DNA of 64,000 nt from Methanobacterium spitsbergense (GCF_019931065.1 NZ_JAIOUQ010000014.1:62001-126000), one strand, 5' to 3'. Numbered from the stretch's first letter, positions 29,702-40,229 are shown. Numbers and translations are program-made. The notes: generated by a model from the letters alone, not told the origin.

Positions 29702-31228
29702 TCATACACTTTTAATTGTACTAAACTTATAATTATTGTTTTCATTGGATTCTGATACAGTTTTATGGGCATCTGCATATGCTGAAATATAATAATTCTT
29801 AGCAACAATAGAACTAGATAATTTTATTGTGGTATTCAAAGTTTTACTTTTACCTCCACCTAGCCCAGTGAAGTAATGCTGGCCTATATATTTATTCTGG
29901 GCATTTCCTTTCTTTTTAAGGTAATAATGCACCCAGAAGCTACTTGTGCTGATTGTCCCAATATTTTTAATGGTGTTGGTTACATATAATTTGTTTCCGC
30001 TGTAACCATTAATTTTGGCCCCAATTCCAGTTAAAACCAGATCCCGGTATGCACTGTGAATACTTATCCTGGTTGAACCTAACTTGTAATTGTTATTTTT
30101 ATTTGTTTCAGGATTGGTTTTATAAGGGTCGGCATAGAGTAAAATATTATAATTAGCTGTAGCTATGTTTGTTGGTAATGTAAGTGTTGTGTTTAAATGT
30201 TTACTTGACAGTGAACCAATACTTGTTATGAAAGTCTGCCCCATGTAGATATTTTTGCTTGTTGAATTCTTTTTAAGGTAAAAATTCACGTAAAAACTGC
30301 TGGAAGCAGCATTAACCAAGTTTTTAATAGTACTCAAAACATTAATTTTATGCCCTTTAATACCATTCTTAGGATTAATAACCTCTGATACAGTTAAATC
30401 AGATTGATAAGGATTTTTTGATCTGTCGCTGTTGTACCATAACTCTGCTGCATTATCATTATATTTGGTTGTTTGTTGAAGTGTTGGGAAAGTACCAAGC
30501 CAGTTACCAACAAATGCAGAATATCCTCCGGAATTTCTCCAAACCTTTGTATTATTGTATGATATTGACTTAACAATCTTTTCATAATCGTTTTTACTGT
30601 TGTATTCTGCAAAATTTTTGGTTCCCCCACTAATAAAACTATTGACAAGATCCAAACCTTCTCCAGTCCAAGCACTTGCATAATAATTAGCTCCAGAACC
30701 TCTAAACATGTTTGCAAAATTGTATATTGTGCTGGTTGGATTTGAAACTTGGCAATTATCTACCCATCCCGTTGAAAAACATGATTCAAGCAGGATTACA
30801 GGAATATTATTTTTTACTGGGGCTGTAAACAGTTTTCCATCCCATCCTTCGCGCATTCTATTTCCAATACCCCATATAAAATTATCGGAACCAACCAATG
30901 CAAAGGGAGGAGTTGCAGATCCTCCTTTCAAATTGTAATTACCCGACTGATATCCACCATGACCTGCATATATTATTGCATCTGCACCGTACATACCCTT
31001 CAATATATTTTTGGTGGTAGCATTTCCTTTATAAAGTTCTAAAACAGAATATCCTTTTGATTTAAGTAGAGAGGCAATACTTTTTGCTTCACTATATGCA
31101 GAAGGTATATCATTGGCAGAATCCCCAATAATTAATATATGAGCCTCTGAATAGGGTAAAATGCTGCAAATAAATGTCAATGATACGGCAGTTACTATTA
31201 AAATCTTAAAAATCCTTTTTATATCCAA
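29702..31228 (-). CDS. Secreted C25-like (caspase-fold) protein with two CARDB domains
   Basis: 508 residues: a signal peptide (FKILIVTAVSLTFICSILPY), a clan CD peptidase-like domain and two CARDB domains (about 295-400 and 405-505). The peptidase part shows ADAIIYAGHGGYQSG (catalytic His) and NNIPVILLESCFSTGW (catalytic Cys), the His-Cys dyad of gingipain/caspase relatives. The CARDB repeats begin SDLTVSEVINPKNGIKGHKI and RDLVLTGIGAKINGYSGNKL. TTG 31228 is the start, seven bases after AGGTG. It likely acts on surface proteins. It shares the CARDB module with 26298-27470. Confidence 0.8.
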   Translation of the reverse strand: MDIKRIFKILIVTAVSLTFICSILPYSEAHILIIGDSANDIPSAYSEAKSIASLLKSKGYSVLELYKGNATTKNILKGMYGADAIIYAGHGGYQSGNYNLKGGSATPPFALVGSDNFIWGIGNRMREGWDGKLFTAPVKNNIPVILLESCFSTGWVDNCQVSNPTSTIYNFANMFRGSGANYYASAWTGEGLDLVNSFISGGTKNFAEYNSKNDYEKIVKSISYNNTKVWRNSGGYSAFVGNWLGTFPTLQQTTKYNDNAAELWYNSDRSKNPYQSDLTVSEVINPKNGIKGHKINVLSTIKNLVNAASSSFYVNFYLKKNSTSKNIYMGQTFITSIGSLSSKHLNTTLTLPTNIATANYNILLYADPYKTNPETNKNNNYKLGSTRISIHSAYRDLVLTGIGAKINGYSGNKLYVTNTIKNIGTISTSSFWVHYYLKKKGNAQNKYIGQHYFTGLGGGKSKTLNTTIKLSSSIVAKNYYISAYADAHKTVSESNENNNYKFSTIKSV

Positions 31229-31538
31229 ACCAGCACACCTTTATATTTTTTAGGGATAAATATCTGCTATATGGGATTTTAATTCCCGATATTTTTTTAA
31301 CTCCATTAATAATATATTATGGAATATCTTCACAAGAATATATAATTATTCATGTTAAAAGTGCAGATCCTCACCCATCAAATCAAATATAATTAGATCA
31401 AGAAAAAAACAAGAAATAATTTCAATCAACTTTTTTCTGAATCATATGCAACTATATTAAATTTCTCTTCCAATATTATCAATAATGGCCCTATTATATC
31501 CCCATTAATCATCTTAGTTTTTGGGCTAAAAAAATTAA
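31229..31538. other. Intergenic region
   Basis: About 310 AT-rich bases between two genes read on the minus strand. A weak inverted repeat (ATATGGGA / TCCCGATAT, 31270-31293) is the only structure noticed. Confidence 0.35.
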
Positions 31539-32858
31539 TTAATAATTTACTTTCAATCCATATGCACTTATTATCTCTTTGAAATTGTTTATCAATATTT
31601 TTTTGGTACCAAATGTAACATAATTAGGTAGTCTATGGTTTGTAATAAAGAATTTCTGAACTCTGGAAATCCCATCCTTCATCTGTGCCATTGTCAAAGA
31701 AGAAACTCTAAAACTGGTTGAATAGTATGAAATTGCTTTACCCGATATGTCTGTCACACTTCCAGAAGCCATTGTAATAATATATTTAACTCCTTTGCTG
31801 AGTAATTTATATCTTAAAGTGAGCACATTACTGCTGATGCTTTGGGTTGTTGCTATGGAATTTCCAGAACCGTTTTTAAGTGTTATCAATTTATTTCCAA
31901 ATTTTACTGGTTTGCTGAAGGTGATCTTTAAAACTTTGTTAGGTGAAACATCAACAGCACCACTACTTGGATTGGGCATTATAACTGCAAGACTATTTAC
32001 AACAGGTACCTTTGCTGTCCATGCAACAAGACGTGCCAATATACTTGGATGTTGGGGGTCTAATTCTGGGTGTGGGCCACTTAAGATCGATCTTCCATTG
32101 TAGTAGTAATCACCTACAATGGCACCATAATTTTTATAGCCAATATGGTTGTCGGCATACACAGCAAATGTAACAGCTTTACCACCTTTAACATACATTG
32201 CAGGACCATTGTAATGGGCCATTGTAACAGTACCGCCAGATCCAAATAATTTACTTCCCGGATACAATATTTTTACTTTTATATTACCTTCATGATATGG
32301 ATGTTTACAGTAAACATGGGGAGCAACACCCCATGCTCGGTACATCCCATCAACATTTCTAGAACCAGAATAAGCACCTGCACAAATTCCAAGGTAGCCA
32401 TGACCTGTTCTAACGAATTTTCGTATGGCACTACTGCTTACAGCGTTTATATAATTTTTACCACTCGTACCACCCGGCATCACAAGTACATTATAATGGG
32501 ATAAAATTGAATAATTTATTATCTTTGTTGTTGAATACGAGAAATAATAACCGTTCAATAGATGTTTGGTGTTTGCAGTATGAAGACCAGTTTTTACTCC
32601 CCAGACACAGCTACTAATTGAACCCCTTCCATTATAAATAACTACTTTAATTACCTTCCTTGAAGTGGATACACTTTTAGAAACTGGTTTAGAGCTAGTA
32701 CTTTTTAAACTAACAATTTTTGCATCTGATCCCTCAAAATGGGTTGAACTTATATTTCCAGTGCTTCCAGTCCCAACATTAGCTGCTGAGGCACCATATA
32801 TTCCTAAACTTAATGTTATTCCAAGAACTAATAAAGCCAAAACTAAATACTTCTTGAT
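31539..32858 (-). CDS. Secreted BPL_N (GATase-like) protein with Big_5 and pseudomurein-binding repeat; ATC start
   Basis: 439 residues. Signal peptide KKYLVLALLVLGITLSLGIY ending GASA, a BPL_N/class I GATase-like domain (about 65-290; VLVMPGGTSG, GHGYLGICAGAYSGS with nucleophile-like Cys, ILSGPHPELD with His), a Big_5 Ig-like domain (MPNPSSGAVDVSPNKVLKI) and one PMBR (VQKFFITNHRLPNYVTFGTK). PMBRs bind archaeal pseudomurein. No ATG, GTG or TTG lies at the signal peptide start; GGAGG is nine bases before ATC 32858. TTG 32840 would remove the two lysines. The GATase-like domain is normally cytoplasmic, so a secreted wall-bound version is unusual. Confidence 0.75.
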   Translation of the reverse strand: MKKYLVLALLVLGITLSLGIYGASAANVGTGSTGNISSTHFEGSDAKIVSLKSTSSKPVSKSVSTSRKVIKVVIYNGRGSISSCVWGVKTGLHTANTKHLLNGYYFSYSTTKIINYSILSHYNVLVMPGGTSGKNYINAVSSSAIRKFVRTGHGYLGICAGAYSGSRNVDGMYRAWGVAPHVYCKHPYHEGNIKVKILYPGSKLFGSGGTVTMAHYNGPAMYVKGGKAVTFAVYADNHIGYKNYGAIVGDYYYNGRSILSGPHPELDPQHPSILARLVAWTAKVPVVNSLAVIMPNPSSGAVDVSPNKVLKITFSKPVKFGNKLITLKNGSGNSIATTQSISSNVLTLRYKLLSKGVKYIITMASGSVTDISGKAISYYSTSFRVSSLTMAQMKDGISRVQKFFITNHRLPNYVTFGTKKILINNFKEIISAYGLKVNY

Positions 32859-33159
32859 AGTAAAACGCCTCCCATGATGTCCAATTAAATAGATTTCAAT
32901 TGTTGTTATTGTTGAATAATGAAAATAAATAAAAATAATCTAAAAAACTGTAGTAATGTTTATATTAAGTTATTAGAGGTTTATTAAAGTTTTGAATTAA
33001 TTATATTTAAAAATAATTAATAAAAAAAATGTGATTCATAATATAAATTGCAATCAAATTAAAATAACTCAAAATCAAAAATTATGGATTTTATGGAAAA
33101 ATATTCTGGGATTGAAATGATATTGGGTTTGATCATTCCCAAAAATGGTATCAATCTAC
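32859..33159. other. Intergenic region, nothing recognised
   Basis: About 300 very AT-rich bases. No ORF with a ribosome-binding site and no clear hairpin seen. Confidence 0.4.
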
Positions 33160-35073
33160 TTAGAATAATCCACTCTTTTCCAATCTGGTTTCAATTAACT
33201 GTGCACCTTTATCCATCTTCTCTTTAATGAGCATGGTTAAAACAAATGCTATTATAGGGAATACAGTTAAAATTGCCATATCATACCAGTAGCTGGTCCA
33301 AATCACCCCTGCAATTACCTCACGCAGTGCTCCTATAGCATACGACAACGGTAAATACGGATGTATTGCCTGGAAAAATGGTGGTAAAATTTCCACAGGG
33401 AAAGTTCCACCGGTAGCAGTGATCTGCAAAACCAGGATAATAATGGCCAAGGCCTTACCAGCATTTCCAAATGTGGATGTCATTGAATACACAATTATCA
33501 TTGCACACACACCAATATACACAGTAGTCAATGTAAACAACAATGCAGAGGTAACCTGGATATGCAGTAATAATGCACCAATTGAAACCAGCAGCGCTTG
33601 TAAAATACTTATAATTAAAAACAATCCCATTCTACCAATATAAACACTTGCTGCATTGTATATTTTACGTGTTTTAATTCTCATGGTGATCATGGCAACA
33701 GCAATAATACAACCGATCCATAGCGATATTGAAATATAAAATGGGGCCAGAGCAGATCCATAATTAGCAATAGGATACATATGTTGCTTTTCAAGTGTTA
33801 CAGGAGTTTTAAAGTAATTTTGAACATCGCCCTGGTCCATATCAGAGAATGCAATTAATTTATCCAGATCATCAACACTTATTGAGTTGAGTTTAGCAGC
33901 AGCAACAGGAATTTCAGATTTAATTAAAGGCCATTTAGAATTGGCTAAACTCAATTTAGAGGATGCCTCATTAATTTTCTGGTTAATATTATCCTTATTA
34001 CTTACAAATGAATTAACACCGTTGTCCAGTTGATCAATTAATGTTTTTAATTCATTTAACTTACCTGTTGGATTAGTACCATCCTTTATATCGGCTTCTA
34101 TTTCCTTCAAGACAGCAAGAACCTTATTTGCCATTCCAATATCATTTTCAACTTCTGCAATAATAGGTTTTAACTGTTCATCACCTGTAGCATCGTATAA
34201 ACTGGTTAAAATAGCATCAATATATTTTAAAGAAACAATTGCAGTATTAACCTTTAACTCCATATCCTGAACCTTTGTCAGGGCACCTTTTGGATCAGAT
34301 TCTATTTGATTGTAAAGTGAATCATAGGAGTTTCTAACTTCGTTGGAATATTTCTGTATTTCTGGCAGGGCTGCACTGACTTTAGGCCAGATATCATTTA
34401 CAGTATCCATATTTGAATTAGCTTCGCCCAGTGTTGCATCTATGGCCCCTATTTTTCCATTCAGTTCGTTAACAAACGCCCTTGTTTTTAAAAATTGTGC
34501 CTCATTTTCCTTAACTAACTGCCCCACATCACCTAGTTTGCCAAAAATTATACCATCAACAGTTTTAACAACTTCATCATTAATCTGTGACTGTACTGCA
34601 TCTACACCGGCATTTGTAATCCTTGGTGCAATTGGATTAGTTTTATCGTTGACAATATAATCTATTTTAGCCTGTTGGGGTGTTGATGTTTCAATGGAAA
34701 GCAGATCCTCGCTGAAATTATTTGGAATTATGAGTGCAGCATAATAATCTCCATTTTTAACACCATTCATTGCATTATCCCTATCAACAAACTTCCAGCT
34801 GAAATTTGTATTATTCTTCAACTCATCAACAAGCATATTTCCCACATTATAACTTGTCCCATTGGTAGAGTAACCCAGATCCTCGTTAACGACAGCAATT
34901 TCAATATTTGAAGTTCGAGCATACGGATCCCACGTAGCCTGGATATTTAGTAATGAATACAACGATGGAATAAAAATAATAACAATCAAAACAAACATAA
35001 CAACAGGATTCTTAATAACCGCCTTAACATCATTTCTAAATATTTCTCTTACTCCCTTTATCATTAAAACCAT
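33160..35073 (-). CDS. YhgE/Pip-family ABC-2-like membrane protein
   Basis: 637 residues. One N-terminal helix (NPVVMFVLIVIIFIPSLYSL), a long extracytoplasmic domain rich in coiled coil (about 45-400, e.g. NELKTLIDQLDNGVNSFVSN) and five or six C-terminal helices (about 435-625). The N-terminal DVKAVIKNPVVMFVL and the NIEIAVVNEDLGYSTNGTSY block are typical of YhgE/Pip proteins, related to ABC-2 permeases and known in bacteria as phage receptors and type VII secretion partners. AAGGAG lies four bases before ATG 35073; ATG 35064 is an alternative. No ATPase is adjacent. Confidence 0.85.
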   Translation of the reverse strand: MVLMIKGVREIFRNDVKAVIKNPVVMFVLIVIIFIPSLYSLLNIQATWDPYARTSNIEIAVVNEDLGYSTNGTSYNVGNMLVDELKNNTNFSWKFVDRDNAMNGVKNGDYYAALIIPNNFSEDLLSIETSTPQQAKIDYIVNDKTNPIAPRITNAGVDAVQSQINDEVVKTVDGIIFGKLGDVGQLVKENEAQFLKTRAFVNELNGKIGAIDATLGEANSNMDTVNDIWPKVSAALPEIQKYSNEVRNSYDSLYNQIESDPKGALTKVQDMELKVNTAIVSLKYIDAILTSLYDATGDEQLKPIIAEVENDIGMANKVLAVLKEIEADIKDGTNPTGKLNELKTLIDQLDNGVNSFVSNKDNINQKINEASSKLSLANSKWPLIKSEIPVAAAKLNSISVDDLDKLIAFSDMDQGDVQNYFKTPVTLEKQHMYPIANYGSALAPFYISISLWIGCIIAVAMITMRIKTRKIYNAASVYIGRMGLFLIISILQALLVSIGALLLHIQVTSALLFTLTTVYIGVCAMIIVYSMTSTFGNAGKALAIIILVLQITATGGTFPVEILPPFFQAIHPYLPLSYAIGALREVIAGVIWTSYWYDMAILTVFPIIAFVLTMLIKEKMDKGAQLIETRLEKSGLF

Positions 35074-35376
35074 CCTTCTCCTTAAAGGCTTAAATTTGTG
35101 TATAATAAGTAATGAATTACAATAAAGCTTGAAATAATAAAGTTTAACAACATCATATAAAAATGTTACTCTTTTAGTTACAATCTGTAATTAATCCTTA
35201 ACTGGATAAGAAAAATAGATAAAATAATTTCCCTATAGATCCATAGTATAACATGGAAATAACATTGAAAATATAATTATGAAAATATAACATTGAAAAC
35301 AAATTTCCTAAAATTTTCAAATAAATGTCCATTGGAACTTTACATAACATTTCTAAAAAAATTGGGTGAATATTTA

Positions 35377-35790
35377 ATGTCGGTTTTAACCAGAAAACAA
35401 TTCTTAAAGCGAAGTAAATCTTGTATTAATGAAACAGGTAATCAGGCCCTGTTAATCAGCGAATTAATTAACCTTGAAAAAGAGGAAAAAATTGATAATC
35501 AGGAAGCATATAAAAAAATAAAGGGGATTATGAAAGGTGTTGAAACAGCATTTTTCAGATACGAAGTTTTAAGTCCTCCAGATAATTGTGTATCCCTACA
35601 TTTAAAGATCCTTCACAGTTTAATAACTTTACAAGAATCTGTAGCTGCCAACTATGATTTTGTTGTATTCTCGGACGATCATGAGAAAGAAAAGGCTGAG
35701 AAACTGGAAGAGTCAAGTAATCTGCTGGATAAATTCAGGTTGGAGTTTAGACCAATAACAACCGAAGTAGACAGTTTATTAATGAAATAA
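35377..35790 (+). CDS. Hypothetical helical protein (137 aa)
   Basis: From ATG 35377, with GGGTGA seven bases upstream, the product has 137 residues. It is helical and amphipathic (NQALLISELINLEKEEKIDN, KIKGIMKGVETAFFRYEVLS, CVSLHLKILHSLITLQESVA). The frame extends 28 codons further upstream without a better start. No signal peptide. Family not recognised; the helical pattern could be a four-helix bundle. Confidence 0.55.
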   Translation: MSVLTRKQFLKRSKSCINETGNQALLISELINLEKEEKIDNQEAYKKIKGIMKGVETAFFRYEVLSPPDNCVSLHLKILHSLITLQESVAANYDFVVFSDDHEKEKAEKLEESSNLLDKFRLEFRPITTEVDSLLMK

Positions 35791-36035
35791 TGGATTTAAG
35801 AAATAGAGAATTAATTAGCTAGGGGATTTATTAAAAATTAATTAAAAATAAATATATTTATTCTTTAGCAAAGTTTATTTTTAACCTGAAATTTGGTTCT
35901 ATTTTAAATAATTAGAACTCCTCTTAACTCCGATTATAATAATATTGTTCTTTTTGATGATTAATATATTTTTTGTTAAAATAAAATAAAATAATGTCTT
36001 ATTTTTAACTTTTGATAAAGATTGGATCTGAAATG

Positions 36036-36293
36036 TTATATTGAACATTCGTGTGGATCGTAGATTCTAATTAACTGATAGGAGGAAGTATCTTCTGTCA
36101 CAAAAATTTCAAGGTCAAAAATCTTCTTACTGGATATATTTTCAGATTTCATAACTTTCTTTAAAATAGAATAACAACTTGGATTTATTAATATTGCGTT
36201 AGGAAATTGGGCTTTGCTATGGAATAACTTTCTTTTATCACTTATTGATTTTAATAACTGTTCACCAGTTAGATTTTCATTTTTCATATCCAT
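36036..36293 (-). CDS. Hypothetical protein (85 aa)
   Basis: From ATG 36293, with GGAGGGTGA just upstream. It reads as a short alpha/beta protein: helical N-terminus (GEQLLKSISDKRKLFHSK), then FPNAILINPSCYSILKKVM and KKIFDLEIFVTEDTSSYQLI. No known motif. AT-rich intergenic DNA surrounds it on both sides. Confidence 0.55.
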   Translation of the reverse strand: MDMKNENLTGEQLLKSISDKRKLFHSKAQFPNAILINPSCYSILKKVMKSENISSKKIFDLEIFVTEDTSSYQLIRIYDPHECSI

Positions 36294-36619
36294 ATAATCA
36301 CCCTCCAACATCATTTTTTTAATCTATCTAATATTATGGTCTGCTTTTCACTTTAACTTTTCTAAAAAATACCAATCATAAAAGTATATAAAAATTTACA
36401 ATCTTTAATTAAAAAACTGAAAATATTAGTATTGATATAATATATTTTTGGGAAAAACAGAATTTTGTAGGTAAAATAAATTCCATATTCTAAAAAATTG
36501 ATCAGTTTACAGCTTTTTAGCCCTATCCAAATAATTTTTTCAAATTTCAAAATAAATTATTAAAAAAAAGCATGAAAACTTCCAATTACTTTATAAGGTG
36601 TTAAAATCAATAGTGAATA

Positions 36620-36650
36620 AGCCTATTTTATAGGCTAAAAATTGGAAGTG
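36620..36650 (+). promoter_or_regulatory. TRAM leader element 1: hairpin plus ATTGGAAGTG
   Basis: AGCCTAT (36620-36626) and ATAGGCT (36630-36636) form a perfect 7-bp stem with a TTT loop. After a few A residues comes ATTGGAAGTG (36641-36650), whose GGAAGTG serves as ribosome-binding site for TTG 36657. The same layout precedes the two other TRAM genes. A TATA-like CTTTATAAGG near 36588 places transcription start at or just before the hairpin. Confidence 0.6.
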
Positions 36651-36656
36651 ATAAAT

Positions 36657-36878
36657 TTGTTTGGAAATAGTTACGGTAATGATAAAAGAAATGATGCTCC
36701 TATTCAAGAAGGCGGAGAATACGATGTTAAAATTGAGGATACTGGCAGAGACGGAGACGGAATTGCTCGTATAGAAGGTTTTGTGGTTTTTGTTTCAGGC
36801 GCTAAAGTTGGCGACGAAGTAAAAATTAAGATTAATTCAACAAGAAGAAATTTTGCATTCGCTGAAATAGTCGAATAA
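36657..36878 (+). CDS. TRAM-domain protein, copy 1
   Basis: 73 residues from TTG 36657. After a short N-terminus ([20 protein letters not shown]) comes a TRAM/OB domain: [40 protein letters not shown] and FAFAEIVE. Small TRAM proteins in methanogens bind RNA and are proposed to act like bacterial cold-shock proteins. It is nearly identical to the copies at 61794 and 62109 over residues 15-60. It stands alone 25 kb from those. TTG rather than the upstream frame is chosen because the two relatives have ATG at the same place. Confidence 0.9.
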   Translation: MFGNSYGNDKRNDAPIQEGGEYDVKIEDTGRDGDGIARIEGFVVFVSGAKVGDEVKIKINSTRRNFAFAEIVE

Positions 36879-37259
36879 TCTCAATTTTGAATTGTTAAAG
36901 CAAAGTTTTCTTGAAAATTGTTAATCTTATAAGTTTACAAAGTTTATAATTTTATTAATTTTCTCGAATTTCTATTTGTTAATATCTAAAATTTTAGGAT
37001 GTGAAATATATTTTCATATTCTAAAAACCCATTATATCAATATTTTTTTTAATATAATTTTTATACACCTTATTTTCATTATAATTCTTTAATAACCTAA
37101 AACTCTTTTCTAGCATCTTCATAATTAATGTCCTTAAATTAACCATTTTTGTAGCTTTTAATTTATCTCTAATTGTTTCCTTAAGAAATCAGAAAAACTT
37201 AGGAATAAACCCATATATCAATTTAATTATTAAGATGGGGATGAAGGACAAAATATGTG
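36879..37259. other. Intergenic region, nothing recognised
   Basis: About 380 AT-rich bases after TRAM copy 1. No ORF, repeat or convincing hairpin seen. Confidence 0.4.
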
Positions 37260-37394
37260 TTAAAAATAAGTTAATATAAGGGGCAGTATGATGTCAATTA
37301 TCAATAATATGATAATAATTAAAAGACCAATTAATACAATGAATCCAATAATTTTAGGACTATCCCCATAAATCTTTCTTAAAAAATCTTTCAT
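37260..37394 (-). CDS. Single-helix small membrane protein (44 aa)
   Basis: ATG 37394 is preceded by GGGGG at eight bases. The 44-residue product starts MKDFLRKIYGDSPK and then has one strong membrane helix (IGFIVLIGLLIIIILLIIDI) and ILPLILTYF at the end. Such short single-helix proteins are frequent in methanogens and are easily missed by gene callers. It lies 18 bases from the end of the broken secreted gene at 37413-38097 and was probably its operon partner. Confidence 0.6.
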   Translation of the reverse strand: MKDFLRKIYGDSPKIIGFIVLIGLLIIIILLIIDIILPLILTYF

Positions 37395-37412
37395 AGGTTA
37401 AACCCCCTGTTT

Positions 37413-38097
37413 TTAGCTATAATATAAATAAAAACCATCTCCTTTTTTAATAGTAGCTGTGTGCCATGTTTTTAAGGGTATCATTAACTTAAATATATCG
37501 ATTCTTGGATCTCCTAGCCATTTTTTATTTACATTTATAGCTATTGTGACATGAGTAAGTTCAGGACTAGGGTTATAATTTAATACCCCTTTATTTGGTA
37601 AATGATATCTAGTACTTGATGTAGCGTATATTGGGAACCCTACGACTGATCTATATAATGTAATACCTACGGAATATACGGTTTGTCCACAATTGTTTAC
37701 AATTCGGAAGTTATTGACGTTACCATAGACATTAGCCATAGTGCTTATTGTAGTAGAATCGTCACCAGGACTTACTGAATAGTACCATTTATGTGTATTA
37801 TTATGAAGCATAATGAGATTCTTTCAGTACTATCTGGCCTTACAACTTTAAGATTAAACTCATTGGAATTAATTTTCAGATGTTGTACAAGCCAGTTTTT
37901 AAATTTATCAGTTGTAATTACTTTTTCATTCCCGAAGGATCCTGCACATAAAATGTTTCAATTGCTTGGACAGATGAATTATAATCTATAGGAACTATAA
38001 AATCATTTATTACAAAATCATCTGTTGCAGATGCTCCATTGAAAGAAACCAGTGCAATGAGTGCCAGTAAGAATATAAGAATGTATTTTAATTCCAT
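37413..38097 (-). pseudogene. Secreted protein gene with two frameshifts
   Basis: ATG 38097 behind GGAGG opens a signal peptide (YILIFLLALIALVSFNGASA) and continues DDFVINDFIVPIDYNSS to FYVQDP. The frame then closes. A second frame goes on with FGNEKVITTDKFKNWLVQHL and INSNEFNLKVVRPDSTERIS, and a third with NNTHKWYYSVSPGDDSTTIS to the end at 37413 (KKGDGFYLYY). The three segments join into one continuous secreted protein of about 220 residues. Family not recognised. Either two indels inactivated it or the assembly has errors. Confidence 0.7.
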
Positions 38098-38322
38098 ATT
38101 ATATTACCTCCTCTTATGATATTACTTAATATGATTATTTTATTATTTAAATTTTTTGAATGTATTATTTTTTTATCCGATACTTGAAATTATGCATATT
38201 CCGTTATAACAGATTCGTGGGTTGTACAAATAAAAAAAATATGAAATATTCAAAAATAATGGATGGAAAAAAATTCAAAAATAAAAAAAGGAAGAAATTA
38301 CAATTATTTACTTGGGATAGAG

Positions 38323-39162
38323 CTATTTATTCGAATAATTATCAATATACCAGTTAATTAAATCGCTTGCAATACTCATCTTAGAATGAGTTCTTGGAAC
38401 TTCGTCAACATCAAACCATTTTGCATCTAAAATTTCGTTTCCATCCACTTTTATCTCTCCACTTTCGTAAGTTGCTGTAAAACCGATCATAAGCGAGTTG
38501 GGAAAGGGCCATGGTTGACTTCCAAAATATTTAATGTCTTTAACTTTCAAACCCACTTCTTCCATAATTTCCCGTTGAACACCTTCTTCTAAGGTTTCAC
38601 CGGCTTCTATAAATCCTGCAATCAGACCGTACATATTTTTCAATCCATAGGAATGTTTGGCCATGAGAAGCTTTTCATCATTTATAATTGCAGTTATCAC
38701 AGCGGGAGCAATACGTGTATGGCTTATAAAACCACATTCTGGACAAATTTTGGCCATTTCATTGTCCATGATTTCTGTTGAGGTACCGCATTTACCACAG
38801 AAGCTATGATTTTTATCCCAATTCACTATTTGAATTGCTCTTCCAGCTAAAAGAAACAAATCTTCCTCTAAAATTTCATATAAATGCCTTAAATCCATGA
38901 AAGCCATTGATTCGGGGGCATTTGTTTCTGGTGCAACTTCTGCAGAATAACATGCATGTCCTAGAAAGGTTCCCATATAATGTGTTCTAATAGGGAGAAT
39001 ATTCAAAACTTTAAGATCTTTTATAAAAGGAATTTTACAGTTGTTTTCAAGATCAATAAGCAAGTTATCAGAGTTAAAAACAAACCAGAAAACATTGCTA
39101 TCTTCATTACCTTCAGGTGCAAAAGAGGGTACATACCTCTTGTAAATACTTTCTCTGGACAT
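38323..39162 (-). CDS. nudC: NAD(+) diphosphatase / NADH pyrophosphatase (NudC)
   Basis: 279 residues. An N-terminal domain, a zinc ribbon (FCGKCG and CPECG) and a Nudix domain with box GFIEAGETLEEGVQREIMEE, followed by the NudC-specific SQPWPFPNSLM. It hydrolyses NAD(H) to NMN(H) and AMP and, in bacteria, removes NAD caps from RNA. All catalytic glutamates are present. ATG 39162 has no strong ribosome-binding site, so the transcript may be leaderless. Confidence 0.92.
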   Translation of the reverse strand: MSRESIYKRYVPSFAPEGNEDSNVFWFVFNSDNLLIDLENNCKIPFIKDLKVLNILPIRTHYMGTFLGHACYSAEVAPETNAPESMAFMDLRHLYEILEEDLFLLAGRAIQIVNWDKNHSFCGKCGTSTEIMDNEMAKICPECGFISHTRIAPAVITAIINDEKLLMAKHSYGLKNMYGLIAGFIEAGETLEEGVQREIMEEVGLKVKDIKYFGSQPWPFPNSLMIGFTATYESGEIKVDGNEILDAKWFDVDEVPRTHSKMSIASDLINWYIDNYSNK

Positions 39163-39445
39163 ATTAATAATTAATCTAAAATCTTTGATAAATAATTAAC
39201 CCCTCCATTTTTTATTCCCTTAAACTGTATCTAGATTTCAAATTTATCATGGATATATTAGTTAAAAGTTGTTTGGGGATTTTTAAGATTGTTTATATTT
39301 CAGAGTTTCAAATAAGAAATTATATTAATGATGTTGTATTAGTATGTAATTGAGTGTAATTAGATAATTTAGTAATTCAATATCGATGTTAAAAAATATG
39401 AATTAGATGGTAATATTTTATTTGGATAATTTAAGGGGTAAAAAA

Positions 39446-39874
39446 ATGTTTAAAAGAGCAACTGTGACTTTATTAATTTTGGTATCTATCTCTGTTTTTG
39501 TTATTGCTGCTTTTGCAATTTCAGGAAATAATAATTCTTCTAATAATATAGCCTCTGATGTGGCGGCACCATTATCTTCGATCTCTAACAACAGTCCTAG
39601 TACCCTCTCGGAGTCTTCAAATAATGCTCCAGTTCATAACATGGTAAACAATGTTAAGAGTGAAATAATATCTCCAACAGCAGCCAAAATACTGGCAAAA
39701 AAATATATAGAAGAACCTGGGGCAATACCAGGTACTCCTAAACTAGTAAAACAGGATGGTAAAAAAGTTTACATAGTTCCTGTAATTGATAAAAAGAAAA
39801 ATGTTGGAGAAATATATTTGGATGCACACAGTGGAAAGAATTTAGGTGGGGCTGGAGGAGCACCTTCAAACTAA
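39446..39874 (+). CDS. Secreted small protein with PepSY-like domain
   Basis: 142 residues from ATG 39446, behind AGGGGT. Signal peptide (ATVTLLILVSISVFVIAAFA), a low-complexity N/S-rich spacer (about 25-65), then a PepSY-like domain (ISPTAAKILAKKYIEEPGAI, KVYIVPVIDKKKNVGEIYLD, AHSGKNLGG). PepSY domains often regulate peptidases or sense the cell surface. It is monocistronic as far as seen. Confidence 0.7.
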   Translation: MFKRATVTLLILVSISVFVIAAFAISGNNNSSNNIASDVAAPLSSISNNSPSTLSESSNNAPVHNMVNNVKSEIISPTAAKILAKKYIEEPGAIPGTPKLVKQDGKKVYIVPVIDKKKNVGEIYLDAHSGKNLGGAGGAPSN

Positions 39875-40229
39875 ATTATTAAATATTTTTTTTATCCTTT
39901 TTTTTCATCCCCTCAATATAAGTTAATTAATTCTATCAAATTTTAAGGTTATTTATTAATTTTATAGGCTTGGGGGTTTGATTTATCAATATTTCGCTTT
40001 AATGAGATTTAAAACGTTTAAACGCTGTCTGAGACGTCAATTAGTGACTTAATAGAGTATATCTGCGTTGATCATTTATTTAAATAATATTAGAAACTTA
40101 GGAATAAATCAAGATAATTTTGAAGATTTAGAAATTTCCATTGTGTGGACATTAAATTTTAAAATAGTATTAAAAAACATCTATTAGCTTCTTGTTTTGA
40201 AATTAGATGTGTATAGTGACAATCCATGC
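39875..40229. other. Intergenic region with a short palindrome
   Basis: About 350 bases. The perfect palindrome CGTTTAAACG (40014-40023) sits in a slightly GC-richer patch (40010-40070). No gene could be assigned. Confidence 0.35.
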
